From: Falsirhodobacter sp. alg1
Lineage (GTDB): Bacteria; Pseudomonadota; Alphaproteobacteria; Rhodobacterales; Rhodobacteraceae
NCBI RefSeq assembly: GCF_000739715.2
Contig: NZ_BBJC02000001.1
Location: forward strand, 573,315 to 637,314
Reading direction: 5' to 3'
DNA length: 64,000 bases
Shown here: in pieces, positions 55,536-64,000 of the stretch
Numbering within the stretch: the first letter of the stretch is position 1
How the letters are laid out: every line of letters begins with the position of its first letter
Program-made: the position numbers and the translations under genes
The notes under the pieces: model-generated
Told to the model about the DNA's origin: nothing
What the model saw: only the letters and a program-made list of their open reading frames with translations
The model's database searches: none

Positions 55536-57047
55536 ATGGCGACCGAAGTACGTGTTCCGACATTGGGTGAAAGCGTCTCAGAGGCGACTGTAGCCACTTG
55601 GTTCAAGAAAGTTGGCGACAGTGTCGCCATGGACGAAATGCTGTGCGAGCTGGAGACCGACAAGGTCACGGTTGAAGTGCCGGCCCCTGCAGCGGGAACG
55701 CTGCAGGAAATCGTTGCGGCCGAGGGGGAAACGGTTGGCGTGAATGCGCTTCTGGCCCAGATCGGCGAAGGTGACGCGAAGCCTGCCAAGAAAGCCGAAG
55801 GCGAAGAGCCTGCGAAAAAGACGGAAACTGCCGGCAAGCCTGCCGCCTCTGGAGAGAGTAAAATGGTCGATGTGATGGTCCCCGCCCTGGGCGAGAGCGT
55901 CTCGGAGGCGACTGTCGCCACCTGGTTCAAGAAGCCCGGTGATACTGTGGCGCAGGACGAAATGCTGTGCGAGCTGGAAACCGACAAGGTTTCGGTCGAG
56001 GTTCCTGCACCTGCCGCTGGAGTTCTGGGCGAAATCCTTGCGAACGAAGGCGACACTGTTCCTGCTGGCGCCAAACTGGCTGTCATCACCGCTGGTGAAG
56101 GTGGATCGGTTGCAGCACCCGCTCAGGCCCCGGCCGAAGCACCGAAAGCCGCAGCCGCTACGGGCAAGGACGTTGAGGATGCCCCTTCGGCCAAGAAGGC
56201 CATGGCCGAATCCGGTGTCAGCCGTGATCAGGTTCAGGGTTCCGGTCGTGATGGCCGTATCATGAAGGATGATGTCCTGAAGGCGATGACAGCCCCCAAG
56301 GCTGCGCCTGCTGCCGCGCCGCGTGCGGCTTCGCCAGCCAGCGATGCAGGGCGCGAAGAGCGCGTGAAGATGACACGTCTGCGTCAGACCATCGCACGCC
56401 GCCTGAAAGAAGCGCAGAACACCGCTGCTATGCTGACCACCTATAACGAGGTGGACATGTCGGCGATCATGGCACTTCGTTCGGAATACAAGGAAGTCTT
56501 CGAGAAGAAGCACAAGACGAAGCTGGGCTTCATGTCGTTCTTCGTGAAGGCATGCTGCCACGCACTGAAAGAAGTGCCGGACGTCAACGCCGAAATTGAT
56601 GGCACCGATGTAATCTACAAGAACTACGTCCACATGGGCGTGGCCGTCGGTACGCCGACGGGTCTGGTTGTTCCGGTTGTTCGCGACGCCGATCAGATGG
56701 GCTTTGCCGATATCGAGAAAAAGATCTCGGAGCTGGGTCTGCGCGCACGCGACGGCAAGCTGTCGATGGCCGACATGCAGGGCGGCTCGTTCACCATCTC
56801 CAACGGTGGTGTCTATGGCTCGCTGATGTCCTCGCCCATTCTGAACCCGCCGCAGTCGGGTATTCTGGGCATGCACAAGATCCAGGAACGTCCGGTAGTC
56901 GTCAAAGGGCAGATCGTCATCCGTCCGATGATGTACCTCGCGCTCAGCTATGATCACCGCATCGTTGACGGCAAGGGTGCGGTAACCTTCCTTGTCCGCG
57001 TCAAGGAAGCTCTGGAAGATCCGCGCCGTCTTTTGATGGACCTGTAA
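55536..57047 (+). CDS. sucB: 2-Oxoglutarate dehydrogenase E2 (dihydrolipoyl succinyltransferase), two lipoyl domains
   Basis: 503 residues against about 405 in Escherichia coli. The extra length is a second lipoyl domain: Lys43 and Lys153, both in ETDKV(T/S)VEVPAPAAG, are the lipoylated residues. Ala/Lys-rich linkers separate the lipoyl domains, and a peripheral subunit-binding domain follows (about 208-250, [26 protein letters not shown]). The catalytic domain ends with [13 protein letters not shown]. It transfers succinyl groups to CoA and forms the complex core. The two lipoyl domains are near-identical and probably arose by internal duplication. Confidence 0.96.
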   Translation: MATEVRVPTLGESVSEATVATWFKKVGDSVAMDEMLCELETDKVTVEVPAPAAGTLQEIVAAEGETVGVNALLAQIGEGDAKPAKKAEGEEPAKKTETAGKPAASGESKMVDVMVPALGESVSEATVATWFKKPGDTVAQDEMLCELETDKVSVEVPAPAAGVLGEILANEGDTVPAGAKLAVITAGEGGSVAAPAQAPAEAPKAAAATGKDVEDAPSAKKAMAESGVSRDQVQGSGRDGRIMKDDVLKAMTAPKAAPAAAPRAASPASDAGREERVKMTRLRQTIARRLKEAQNTAAMLTTYNEVDMSAIMALRSEYKEVFEKKHKTKLGFMSFFVKACCHALKEVPDVNAEIDGTDVIYKNYVHMGVAVGTPTGLVVPVVRDADQMGFADIEKKISELGLRARDGKLSMADMQGGSFTISNGGVYGSLMSSPILNPPQSGILGMHKIQERPVVVKGQIVIRPMMYLALSYDHRIVDGKGAVTFLVRVKEALEDPRRLLMDL

Positions 57048-57071
57048 GGCCGCTTTGCGGTTAACCCCTGA

Positions 57072-57094
57072 AGGGCGCGCCAATCGCGCGCCCT
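57072..57094 (+). other. Stem-loop after sucB
   Basis: A 9-bp stem, AGGGCGCGC at 57072-57080 with GCGCGCCCT at 57086-57094. No T tract follows, so it is probably an internal operon hairpin between sucB and the 80-residue protein gene. Confidence 0.45.
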
Positions 57095-57114
57095 GATACA
57101 GGGAAAGGCACGCC

Positions 57115-57357
57115 ATGCATTTGCTTCTTCAGATCGATACGACCGATTATGACGGATGGAAGTCCCAATGGGACGGGGATGCGGAGAACCGGTCCAACGC
57201 CGGAATGACGCAATTGCAGATATGGCGGGGCGTGGATACGCCGGGCCGCGTCTTTGCACTGATGGATGTTCATAATCCGGACAATGCCAAGGCGTGGATT
57301 GCCAAGGAAACTTCGTTTGGCGGCACGATGACCGCAACTTTCCTGAAGACGGTATAA
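57115..57357 (+). CDS. Conserved-looking 80-residue protein in the suc operon, function unknown
   Basis: 80 residues (MHLLLQIDTTDYDGWKSQWDG...), with no signal or membrane segment. The alternating beta-strand pattern, a central WRGVD and the end segment TMTATFLKTV resemble a small ferredoxin-like (ABM-type dimeric barrel) fold, but I cannot assign a family. AGGGAAAGGC lies before the ATG. It sits between sucB and a MAPEG gene whose start is three bases after its stop. Position inside the 2-oxoglutarate dehydrogenase run is the only hint at function. Confidence 0.7.
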   Translation: MHLLLQIDTTDYDGWKSQWDGDAENRSNAGMTQLQIWRGVDTPGRVFALMDVHNPDNAKAWIAKETSFGGTMTATFLKTV

Positions 57358-57360
57358 CCG

Positions 57361-57750
57361 ATGCAGAGCGAAATCATCGTCCTGTGCCTTGCGGCATTCC
57401 TCTATGTCGGCCAATTGTTTTTCACGTCCCGCCTGCAAGACAGGGATATGGGGCATGAGTACAATGTCAGCCCCCGTGACAGCGAACCCCGTTATTCCGA
57501 TCTGACCGAACGGATGCAGCGCGCACTCCGCAACCATCTGGATAATTACGTGTTGTTCGCGGTTGCGGTATTTGCTGTTATCCTGACGCAAAGCACGTTC
57601 TGGCTGACGGCAGTCTGTGCGTGGGTTTATCTTCTGGCACGGATCGCATACGTGCCGGCATATTATTTCGGCTGGGTGCCTTGGCGTTCGGTCTTTTTCA
57701 TACTTGGCCTCTTGCCGACAATCCTGTTGTTTCTCGCGGCCCTTTTCTGA
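57361..57750 (+). CDS. MAPEG family membrane protein
   Basis: 129 residues with four membrane helices. The N-terminal helix is followed by GHEYNVSPRDSEPRYSDLTERMQRALRNHLDNYVLF, in which the Arg-Asn-His-x-x-Asn element corresponds to the MAPEG RxxNxxE-like glutathione-site motif, and ARIAYVPAYYFGW matches the family RxxYxxxY region. Members are glutathione transferase/peroxidase-like or of unknown activity. It is placed between the 80-residue protein gene (three bases) and lpd (20 bases), so it is part of the suc-lpd operon. Confidence 0.85.
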   Translation: MQSEIIVLCLAAFLYVGQLFFTSRLQDRDMGHEYNVSPRDSEPRYSDLTERMQRALRNHLDNYVLFAVAVFAVILTQSTFWLTAVCAWVYLLARIAYVPAYYFGWVPWRSVFFILGLLPTILLFLAALF

Positions 57751-57770
57751 CATTCTGAAGGAGTATCTCC

Positions 57771-59159
57771 ATGGCCAGTTTTGATGTGATCGTGATCGGT
57801 GCCGGACCGGGCGGCTATGTCTGCGCGATCCATTGTGCGCAGCTTGGCCTGAAGGTGGGCGTTGTCGAAGGCCGCGACACCCTGGGTGGAACGTGCCTGA
57901 ACGTGGGCTGCATCCCCTCCAAGGCATTGCTGAATTCCACGCACCACCTGCACGAAGTACATGAGAACTTCGAGAAAATGGGCCTGATGGGGGCAAACCC
58001 GACGGTCGATTGGTCCAAGATGCAGGCGTACAAGCAGGATGTTGTCGACGGGAACACCAAGGGCATCGAATTCCTCTTCAAGAAGAACAAGGTCACATGG
58101 TTGAAGGGCTGGGGCTCCATCCCCGAAGCAGGCAAGGTCAAGGTCGGCGACGAGATCCATGAGGCCAAGAACATCGTGATCGCGACGGGTTCGGTTCCTG
58201 CCAGCCTGAAGGGCGTCGAGGTCGATGAGAAGACGGTTGTCACGTCGACAGGTGCCTTGGCGCTGGAGAAGATTCCGGAAAGCATGGTCGTTATCGGTGC
58301 GGGCGTGATTGGCCTTGAAATGGGTTCGGTCTATTCCCGTCTGGGGGCCAAGGTCACGGTTGTCGAATATCTGGACAAGATCCTGCCGGGCATCGACGGT
58401 GACACGGTCAAGACATTCCACAAGATCCTGTCGAAGCAGGGTCTGGAGTTTGTGATGGGCGCCGCAGTGCAGGGCACCGAGGTAAAGGACGGCAAGGCGA
58501 CCGTTACCTATAAACTGAACAAGGATGGTTCCGAAGCGTCGATCACCGCCGACACCGTTCTGGTGGCAACCGGCCGCAAGCCCTATACCGAAGGTCTGGG
58601 TCTTGAAGCCCTGGGCGTGGAAATGCTGCCACGCGGCATGGTCAAGGTCGATGACCACTTCCAGACCGCCGCCAAAGGGATCTACGCCATCGGAGACGCA
58701 ATTCCGGGGCCGATGCTGGCCCATAAGGCTGAAGACGAAGGGATGGCCGTTGCCGAGATTCTGGCAGGCAAGCATGGCCACGTGAATTACGGTGTCATCC
58801 CGGGCGTGGTCTATACCACACCGGAAGTTGCCTCGGTTGGCCAGACCGAGGAAATGCTGAAGGAAGAGGGGCGTGCCTACAAGGTCGGGAAATTCCCGTT
58901 CATGGGGAATGCCCGTGCCAAGGCCGTATTCCAGGCCGAAGGGTTTGTGAAAATTCTGGCTGACAAGGAAACGGATCGTATCCTGGGCTGCCACATCATC
59001 GGGCCGGGCGCTGGCGATCTGATCCACGAGGTTTGCGTTGCGATGGAATTCGGCGCATCCGCACAGGACCTGGCCCTGACATGCCACGCGCACCCGACCT
59101 ATTCCGAGGCCGTGCGTGAGGCTGCGCTGGCTTGTGGCGACGGCGCCATCCACGCCTGA
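57771..59159 (+). CDS. lpd: Dihydrolipoyl dehydrogenase (E3)
   Basis: 462 residues. The FAD fold is [23 protein letters not shown]; the redox-active disulfide is [17 protein letters not shown]; the NAD fold is [21 protein letters not shown]; and the C-terminal active-site His-Glu pair is [13 protein letters not shown]. It reoxidises dihydrolipoyl groups of the E2 encoded upstream, with NAD+. GAAGGAG lies before the ATG. A strong terminator follows and ends the operon. Confidence 0.97.
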   Translation: MASFDVIVIGAGPGGYVCAIHCAQLGLKVGVVEGRDTLGGTCLNVGCIPSKALLNSTHHLHEVHENFEKMGLMGANPTVDWSKMQAYKQDVVDGNTKGIEFLFKKNKVTWLKGWGSIPEAGKVKVGDEIHEAKNIVIATGSVPASLKGVEVDEKTVVTSTGALALEKIPESMVVIGAGVIGLEMGSVYSRLGAKVTVVEYLDKILPGIDGDTVKTFHKILSKQGLEFVMGAAVQGTEVKDGKATVTYKLNKDGSEASITADTVLVATGRKPYTEGLGLEALGVEMLPRGMVKVDDHFQTAAKGIYAIGDAIPGPMLAHKAEDEGMAVAEILAGKHGHVNYGVIPGVVYTTPEVASVGQTEEMLKEEGRAYKVGKFPFMGNARAKAVFQAEGFVKILADKETDRILGCHIIGPGAGDLIHEVCVAMEFGASAQDLALTCHAHPTYSEAVREAALACGDGAIHA

Positions 59160-59176
59160 GGCGACGATTGCGACAT

Positions 59177-59209
59177 AAAAGGCGCGCGGCAAAACCGCGC
59201 GCCTTTTTT
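59177..59209 (+). terminator. Rho-independent terminator after lpd
   Basis: A perfect 9-bp GC stem, 59181-59189 with 59195-59203, has the loop CAAAA and is extended by AAAA (59177-59180) pairing with the T tract TTTTTT (59204-59209). It ends the sucCDAB-lpd operon. Confidence 0.93.
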
Positions 59210-59267
59210 ATATCCGGCATCTGCTTCATAGTCGCCGCAGGGCAGGACAATTGCTAGGGTTCAGGGC

Positions 59268-60620
59268 ATGACCGAGACCGTTGAACTTCCTCTTTGGTTA
59301 TTGTCGCTAGTGCTGATTTTCGCGGCCATCGCGACACTGGACAGGATTCTGGTACCCTCGGCCCGGTGGTATCTGCGCCGTCGGATGGAGCGGATGGTGG
59401 CGCATCTGAATCAGCGGCTGGAGCGGCCGATTGCCCCGTTCAAGATGATGCGACGGCAGGACATGATCCTGAAACTGGCCCATGATCCCGAAATCAGCGC
59501 GGCCGTGGCCGAACATGTCCGCACTACGGGTACGCGAGAGGATGTGGTGTTCGAGCGCGTGAAATCCTATGCGCGCGAGATCGTCCCCGGTTTTTCCGCC
59601 ATTTTGTATTTCGGGATTGCCACTCGCATTGCACGACAGTTTTCAAAGGCCTTTTACCGCGTCCGCATTTCGGCACCGATGGCGGCGGATGTGGATCGGG
59701 AGGCGACGGTGGTATTCGTCATGAACCACCGGTCCAACATGGATTATGTTTTGGTCACATGGCTGGTGGCCGAACGCTCTGCCTTGTCCTATGCGGTGGG
59801 GGAATGGGCAAGGATATGGCCGCTCTCGGCGCTGATCCGGGCAATGGGTGCGTTCTTTATCCGGCGTCGCTCGCTTAGTCCGCTGTATCGCAAGGTGCTG
59901 GCCCGTTATGTGCAGATGTCGGCGGCGGCTGGTGTGACGCAGGCGTTCTTTCCCGAAGGGGGGCTGAGCGTTGATGGTCGTATTGGCGCGCCGCGCATCG
60001 GGTTGCTGAGCTACATGATGGCCGGCGCGCGCAATATGGAACGGGACATCGTGTTCGTTCCTGTTGGCATCGGCTATGACCGGGTGTTGGAAGACCGTAC
60101 ATTGACGGCTGCAGGAAGCGGGGCCGGGCGTTTTCGCGTTCATCCCTTTGCAATTGCAGGGAGGACGCTGCTGCGTCTGTTACGGGGGCGTTTTTCTGGC
60201 TACGGCACGGCAGGGGTGGCGTTCGGGCCGCCGATTTCCCTGCGGGAGTGGCGTGCAAATACCGCGAATGACCAGCCCGAGGCCTTCGCCCGGAACCTGA
60301 TGGAGAAGGTGGCCTGTGCTGTGCCGATCCTGCCCGTCCCACTGGTTGCTGCTGCGATTGGCCCTGAGGGTTTGGCGCGGCCCGATCTGTTGCCTGGGGT
60401 CATGGCGCTGGCGCAGCGGCTTGAGGCCGTTGGCGCCACACTCATGCTGCCCGAGGGGGGCGTGGAGGCGGCTGTGGAGGAGGGGCTGCGCTCCTTGATC
60501 TCTCGGGAAATCCTGTACGAGAAATCCGGGCAATTGGTTGTGGCACCGCGCAGGCTGGCAATCCTGCAATTCTATGGCTCGGCCGTGCTGCAACGGCTGG
60601 AGCATCGGGCCGCCGAATGA
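59268..60620 (+). CDS. PlsB-like glycerol-phosphate acyltransferase family protein
   Basis: 450 residues. The N-terminal membrane helix (about 6-25) is followed by an acyltransferase domain with motif I NHRSNMDYV (HxxxxD, about 155-163), GAFFIRRRS (motif II), FFPEGGLSVDGR (motif III) and FVPVGIGYDRV (motif IV). This order fits PlsB/DHAPAT-type enzymes, which place the first acyl chain on glycerol-3-phosphate, but the protein is about half the length of Escherichia coli PlsB. Lysophosphatidate acylation is possible too. It appears monocistronic. Confidence 0.85.
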   Translation: MTETVELPLWLLSLVLIFAAIATLDRILVPSARWYLRRRMERMVAHLNQRLERPIAPFKMMRRQDMILKLAHDPEISAAVAEHVRTTGTREDVVFERVKSYAREIVPGFSAILYFGIATRIARQFSKAFYRVRISAPMAADVDREATVVFVMNHRSNMDYVLVTWLVAERSALSYAVGEWARIWPLSALIRAMGAFFIRRRSLSPLYRKVLARYVQMSAAAGVTQAFFPEGGLSVDGRIGAPRIGLLSYMMAGARNMERDIVFVPVGIGYDRVLEDRTLTAAGSGAGRFRVHPFAIAGRTLLRLLRGRFSGYGTAGVAFGPPISLREWRANTANDQPEAFARNLMEKVACAVPILPVPLVAAAIGPEGLARPDLLPGVMALAQRLEAVGATLMLPEGGVEAAVEEGLRSLISREILYEKSGQLVVAPRRLAILQFYGSAVLQRLEHRAAE

Positions 60621-60766
60621 CGGGGCCTGCGCGGGGCTTTTGATCCACCCGCAATGCGGGCCGTATTGGAATGCTTTTGCCCCCCGTGTGCCGGAAACAG
60701 AAATAGCATCACAACCTGACGTGTGGTGAACTGGCGCTGACGGCGCGGGGCGGATATGGTTCGCCC

Positions 60767-62305
60767 ATGAACGTGCCCGCACTCACATTTTCCGAAGATC
60801 AGGCCGAGGCCTGGGATCGTCTTGCCGAACAGCTTTCGGGAATGGGCGTTGATCTGGCCGATGGCAACCATCAGCCCGCAACCGAGGGGAAATCGACCGT
60901 TCTGGCCGTGATAGGAAAGGCGGGTTCAGGCAAGACCCTCTTGTTGGCGGAACTGACCAAGGCCATGCAGAATGCGGGCGTGGATATCGTATCGGGCGAT
61001 TGGGAAGGCAAGAAACGCAAAGACCGCCGTACGCTCGCGATACTTGCGCCGACCAACAAGGCGGCCTCGGTGCTGCGGATGCGGGGTGTTCCGGCAACAA
61101 CCATTCACCGCATTCTCTATACACCGCTGTATGATCCGCATTACGAGGCCATTGCCGAATGGCTTGCCGGCAATGGCAAGCGACCGGTGGACGTCGAGGG
61201 GATGACCGAGATCGCGCTGGATCGTGCGAAGGCTTTTTATGACAATGTGCCCTCCATTCCGGGGGCATTGGCTGCGGCAGGGCTGCGTGGTTCCGATTTC
61301 ATCCGGGGTTGGAAGCGACGGGAGGAGCCACTTGATGTGGGCTTCATCGACGAATCCTCTATGCTGGATGAACGTCAGTTCGATGATCTGAGGGAAATCT
61401 TTCCTACGCTTGTGCTGTTCGGGGATCCGGCGCAATTGGCCCCCGTCGGTCAATCCGGCCAGATGGTGTTCGAGCGTTTGGGGGCCACGCGTCAGCTGAT
61501 CCTGAGCCGTGTGCACCGTCAGTCGCAGGATAACCCGATTCTCGATCTGGCCCATGCGCTGGCGGACCCCGAGGTGGATTTCTACCGGTTCGAGCGTCTG
61601 ATGGAAGAAGCCGCAGCCAGGGACGATCGGGTGGTGATGGCGCAGCGGGTGGATAGCGATCTGATGGCACGCTCCCCCGTTCTGGTCTGGCGCAATGCGA
61701 CCCGTATCCGGTTGATCACGGCATTTCGTGCGGCCCATGGCGCGCCGGATGATGCCCTGCTGCCCGGAGAGCCGCTTGTCTGCGATGGGATCGAGCTGCC
61801 GCTGAAGCATCGCAAGAAGCGCATAGATCTGGAAGCGCGCGGGCTGATAAAAGGCGCGCAGGTGATCTATCTGGGTCCGGGCACGCGTGACGGCTTTGCC
61901 CGGCTGCATGTGGTGGGGGCCGAGGACCCGCAGATTTCGGCTGCCTCGATCATCAAGATTGAAAAGCCGGATGAGGATGAACCCTTCATTCCCTCTGCCG
62001 CACGGATGGGGGCCACGTTTCTGCACGGAGCGGCCGTTACCATCCACAAGGCGCAGGGGTCGCAATGGGATCGCGTGCAGGTGTTCGCCCCCGATCTGTA
62101 TGCCGCGGCACAGGCCGGACGGATGGAGGCGGGGCTGCCCTTGTGGAAACGGCTGGCCTATGTTGCCATCACGCGCGCCGAACGCCGGTTGTTATGGGTT
62201 GTCCGCAACCGTCTGGCCCGCCCCAGTGAAGTGCTGGGCACCGATGATTTGCCCCGACCCGCCCCGCGGCTGAAACTGAACCCGACCGAAGGAAGCACCC
62301 CGTGA
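60767..62305 (+). CDS. RecD/Dda-like superfamily 1B DNA helicase
   Basis: 512 residues. Walker A is AVIGKAGSGKT (about 47-57). Motif Ia is LAPTNKAA, Walker B is VGFIDESSML, motif III is LVLFGDPAQLAPVG, motif IV includes LSRVHRQSQ, and the UvrD_C_2-type end is VTIHKAQGSQWDRVQVF and YVAITRAERRLLWV. These are the motifs of 5'-3' SF1B helicases such as RecD2 and phage T4 Dda. The N-terminal extensions of RecD2 are absent. Role: replication or repair, not further defined. Its stop overlaps the start of the following Lrp-type domain gene (GTGA). Confidence 0.9.
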   Translation: MNVPALTFSEDQAEAWDRLAEQLSGMGVDLADGNHQPATEGKSTVLAVIGKAGSGKTLLLAELTKAMQNAGVDIVSGDWEGKKRKDRRTLAILAPTNKAASVLRMRGVPATTIHRILYTPLYDPHYEAIAEWLAGNGKRPVDVEGMTEIALDRAKAFYDNVPSIPGALAAAGLRGSDFIRGWKRREEPLDVGFIDESSMLDERQFDDLREIFPTLVLFGDPAQLAPVGQSGQMVFERLGATRQLILSRVHRQSQDNPILDLAHALADPEVDFYRFERLMEEAAARDDRVVMAQRVDSDLMARSPVLVWRNATRIRLITAFRAAHGAPDDALLPGEPLVCDGIELPLKHRKKRIDLEARGLIKGAQVIYLGPGTRDGFARLHVVGAEDPQISAASIIKIEKPDEDEPFIPSAARMGATFLHGAAVTIHKAQGSQWDRVQVFAPDLYAAAQAGRMEAGLPLWKRLAYVAITRAERRLLWVVRNRLARPSEVLGTDDLPRPAPRLKLNPTEGSTP

Positions 62306-62538
62306 ATTGTGTGTTCGTCCAGATCCGTTGCACCCCCGGCAAGACCTATGAGGTTGCCGATGCAATCTATGACCGCGAAGTGGTCTCGGAGCTTTATTCC
62401 ACATCCGGAGAGTGGGACCTGATGGCCAAGCTATATGTGCCCGATGATGTCGATGTGGGCCATTATCTGGCCGAACAGCTGTTCGATGTGCCGCATATCC
62501 AGCGCACCCTTACGACGATGACCTTCAAGGCGTTCTAG
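62302..62538 (+). CDS. Stand-alone Lrp/AsnC effector (RAM) domain protein
   Basis: 78 residues, only the ligand-binding half of an Lrp/AsnC regulator ([19 protein letters not shown], then [22 protein letters not shown] and [13 protein letters not shown]), with no DNA-binding helix-turn-helix. Such stand-alone RAM proteins form oligomers that bind amino acids in vitro. GTG 62302 overlaps the helicase stop (GTGA), and no separate Shine-Dalgarno sequence is needed. Its stop overlaps the convergent pyrD stop in CTAG. Why it is coupled to a helicase is unknown. Confidence 0.88.
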   Translation: MNCVFVQIRCTPGKTYEVADAIYDREVVSELYSTSGEWDLMAKLYVPDDVDVGHYLAEQLFDVPHIQRTLTTMTFKAF

Positions 62539-63593
62539 AGCCAGGCCCCCCGGTCCGTCGCCACCGCATCCGCCACATTCGCATGGCCGTCCCGCTCCAG
62601 CAGGCTATCCAGCCCCCGTGCAATGCGGGAGGCCAGTGAGATACCTTGGTACACCATTGCCGAATAGAGCTGGACGGCAGAGGCACCCGCGCGGATTTTG
62701 GCATAGGCCTGTTCAGGTGTCGAAACGCCGCCGACCCCGATCAACGGTATCCGGCCATCCGTGGCCTGTGACATGCGTGCCAGCACCCGGGTGGAGCGTT
62801 CGAACAGGGGCGCCCCCGACATTCCGCCCGCCTGATCCTTGGCCGGGTCGGTCAGCCCCTCACGCGAGAGGGTGGTGTTCGTGGTGATGATTGCCGCGAT
62901 ACCGGAGGCAATGGCGACTTCGGCAATCTCTGCCAATTCGTCATCATTCAGATCGGGGGCGATTTTTAGGAATACGGGCACAGGCCGTGCCAGATTGCCC
63001 CGCACCTCCATCACACCGGCCAGAAGGGCTGTCAGCGCCGCGCGGCCCTGCAGATCGCGCAGGCGTTCGGTATTGGGAGAGGATACATTCACCGTGGCGA
63101 AATCGACGTGGGGCCCGCAGCTTGCCAGAACGGCGGCAAAATCGGCGGCACGGTCGCTGCTGGTCTTGTTCGCGCCAAGATTCAGGCCAACGGGGACCGG
63201 CCCCTTGGGGCGCATGGCAAGACGGGCGCTGATGGCACAGGCACCTTCGTTATTGAAACCGAAGCGGTTGATCACGGCCTGATCCGCTGTCAGCCGGAAG
63301 AGGCGCGGCTTGGGGTTTCCTGCCTGTGCCTCGGGGGTTGCGGCCCCCACCTCCAGAAATCCGAAACCGGAGCGCATCAGCGGGGCCAGGGCCACCGCGT
63401 TCTTGTCATAACCGGCAGCCAGCCCGACGGGGTTGGGCAATGACAGGCCTGCAAGTGTGCCTGCCAGACGTGATGACGTGACCACGCCGGGCATCGGCAT
63501 GACGCCGGACCGAAGCACGGCAAGCGATATCGAATGCGCGCGCTCCGGGTCCATCCGGTGCAATGCGGCAAGGCCCCAGCGTTCGATTGTCAT
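62535..63593 (-). CDS. pyrD: Dihydroorotate dehydrogenase (quinone), class 2
   Basis: 352 residues. The N-terminal membrane-associating helices characteristic of class 2 ([21 protein letters not shown]) precede the FMN barrel: [16 protein letters not shown], the catalytic Ser in [26 protein letters not shown], and [13 protein letters not shown] with [25 protein letters not shown]. It oxidises dihydroorotate to orotate, reducing quinone, in pyrimidine synthesis. ATG 63593 overlaps the stop of the DUF952 gene (ATGA); the frame upstream of it has no support. Confidence 0.96.
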   Translation of the reverse strand: MTIERWGLAALHRMDPERAHSISLAVLRSGVMPMPGVVTSSRLAGTLAGLSLPNPVGLAAGYDKNAVALAPLMRSGFGFLEVGAATPEAQAGNPKPRLFRLTADQAVINRFGFNNEGACAISARLAMRPKGPVPVGLNLGANKTSSDRAADFAAVLASCGPHVDFATVNVSSPNTERLRDLQGRAALTALLAGVMEVRGNLARPVPVFLKIAPDLNDDELAEIAEVAIASGIAAIITTNTTLSREGLTDPAKDQAGGMSGAPLFERSTRVLARMSQATDGRIPLIGVGGVSTPEQAYAKIRAGASAVQLYSAMVYQGISLASRIARGLDSLLERDGHANVADAVATDRGAWL

Positions 63594-63928
63594 ATGATGC
63601 CCTCGGGGAAGATGTGGCCGGAACTGCCAAGGGGCAGGGATTTGTCCCATACGACATCGGTGATGCGCATCGGCCGGTACAGATGCGGAAACAGAGCGCC
63701 GCCGCGGGACGGCTCCCACCGCAAATCCTCACCAAGTGCCTGATCATTAAGCGCAACGAGCACCAGATCGCTCTGGCCTGAAAAATGTTTTGCAGCCGTT
63801 TCCGCAACCTGTTGCGCGGTCGACATATGGATATAGCCGTCGGCAATATCAATCGGTGCGCCATTCGTCTGTCTGGCAACACAAAGCGCATCCCATTCGG
63901 CGCGGCGGAAGATCTTGTAAATAAGCAT
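63590..63928 (-). CDS. DUF952 family protein
   Basis: 112 residues from ATG 63928; a start at 63946 would add six. [58 protein letters not shown] is the DUF952 signature, a small compact family with conserved His and Glu-Ser-Arg-Gly residues that hint at an enzyme. The stop overlaps the pyrD start by four bases, so it is probably co-translated with pyrD. Function unknown. Bases 63929-64000 hold nothing I can assign. Confidence 0.85.
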   Translation of the reverse strand: MLIYKIFRRAEWDALCVARQTNGAPIDIADGYIHMSTAQQVAETAAKHFSGQSDLVLVALNDQALGEDLRWEPSRGGALFPHLYRPMRITDVVWDKSLPLGSSGHIFPEGII

Positions 63929-64000
63929 ATCGCGTCTTGCGCCCATTTTTTACGCCGGTCAATCCCGCCTATCTTGCTTTGACAGCCACGATTCTACACC

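Noticed and set aside
52550-56089. A 1179-codon open frame antisense to sucA and sucB
   Set aside because: It is the mirror of strongly biased, G+C-rich codons in sucA/sucB; its sequence has no recognisable domain and is low-complexity. The plus-strand genes explain the region fully.
60733-60747. GAAC-N7-GACG before the RecD/Dda-like helicase, similar to a LexA box
   Set aside because: The second half-site does not match GAAC; without a full repeat there is no support for SOS control.

Overview
The window looks like a chromosomal stretch of an alphaproteobacterium of the order Rhodobacterales (Rhodobacteraceae). The reasons are the high G+C, the gene order sdhC-sdhD-sdhA-sdhB next to a malyl-CoA thioesterase/lyase-type gene, mdh, sucC-sucD-sucA-sucB and lpd, the presence of a DUF3572 gene, and an SOS box of the alphaproteobacterial direct-repeat type (GAAC-N7-GAAC). 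The genus cannot be named from the sequence. I saw no rRNA, tRNA, CRISPR array, insertion sequence, prophage or integrase. Genes are packed tightly, with many TGATG/ATGA/GTGA couplings, and no gene-free gap exceeds about 260 bases.

Layout. 1-6.2 kb: the N-terminal part of an Lhr-type helicase, a YmdB-like phosphodiesterase, an SLC13/TrkA-C permease, a YebC regulator, a LysE-type exporter behind a leader with mutually exclusive hairpins, and an EamA permease. 6.2-11.8 kb: a minus-strand treY-glgC-glgX group for alpha-glucan/trehalose metabolism. 12-15.4 kb: a secreted PRC-barrel protein, then a DNA-repair pair (radical SAM protein and a DUF4130-UdgX fusion) directly behind an SOS box. 15.3-24.7 kb: an MscS channel, a zinc-ribbon metallopeptidase, a CPA1 antiporter with a cyclic-nucleotide-binding-like tail, metG, an aldo/keto reductase and a lipocalin-like lipoprotein. 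24.8-26.8 kb: an EF-hand protein, an ECF sigma factor, a likely anti-sigma factor and a periplasmic metal-sensor-like protein. 26.8-37.9 kb: a PleD-type diguanylate cyclase, a DUF3572 protein, a HAD phosphatase, acs with an unusual MHS transporter, truA, ycjX-ycjF, a metallo-beta-lactamase-fold protein and a small zincin. 38-43.6 kb: glpD-glpK, the divergent hemE/hemC pair and osmC.

43.8-59.2 kb is a TCA-cycle block. On the minus strand, an mcl2-like gene and a DUF1737 gene are followed by sdhC-sdhD-sdhA, two small lipoproteins and sdhB. On the plus strand come mdh and then sucC-sucD-sucA-sucB, an 80-residue protein, a MAPEG protein and lpd. The sdh and suc control regions share the same two-box operator, TGTGATCACA repeated 21 bp apart, which suggests one regulator for both operons. 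59.2-64 kb: a PlsB-like acyltransferase, a RecD/Dda-like helicase coupled to a stand-alone Lrp effector domain, and pyrD with a DUF952 gene.

Most genes are standard housekeeping genes. The least explained parts are the shared TCA operator, the SOS-controlled radical SAM/UdgX pair, the exporter leader, the EF-hand/sigma cluster and the two lipoproteins inserted in the sdh operon.
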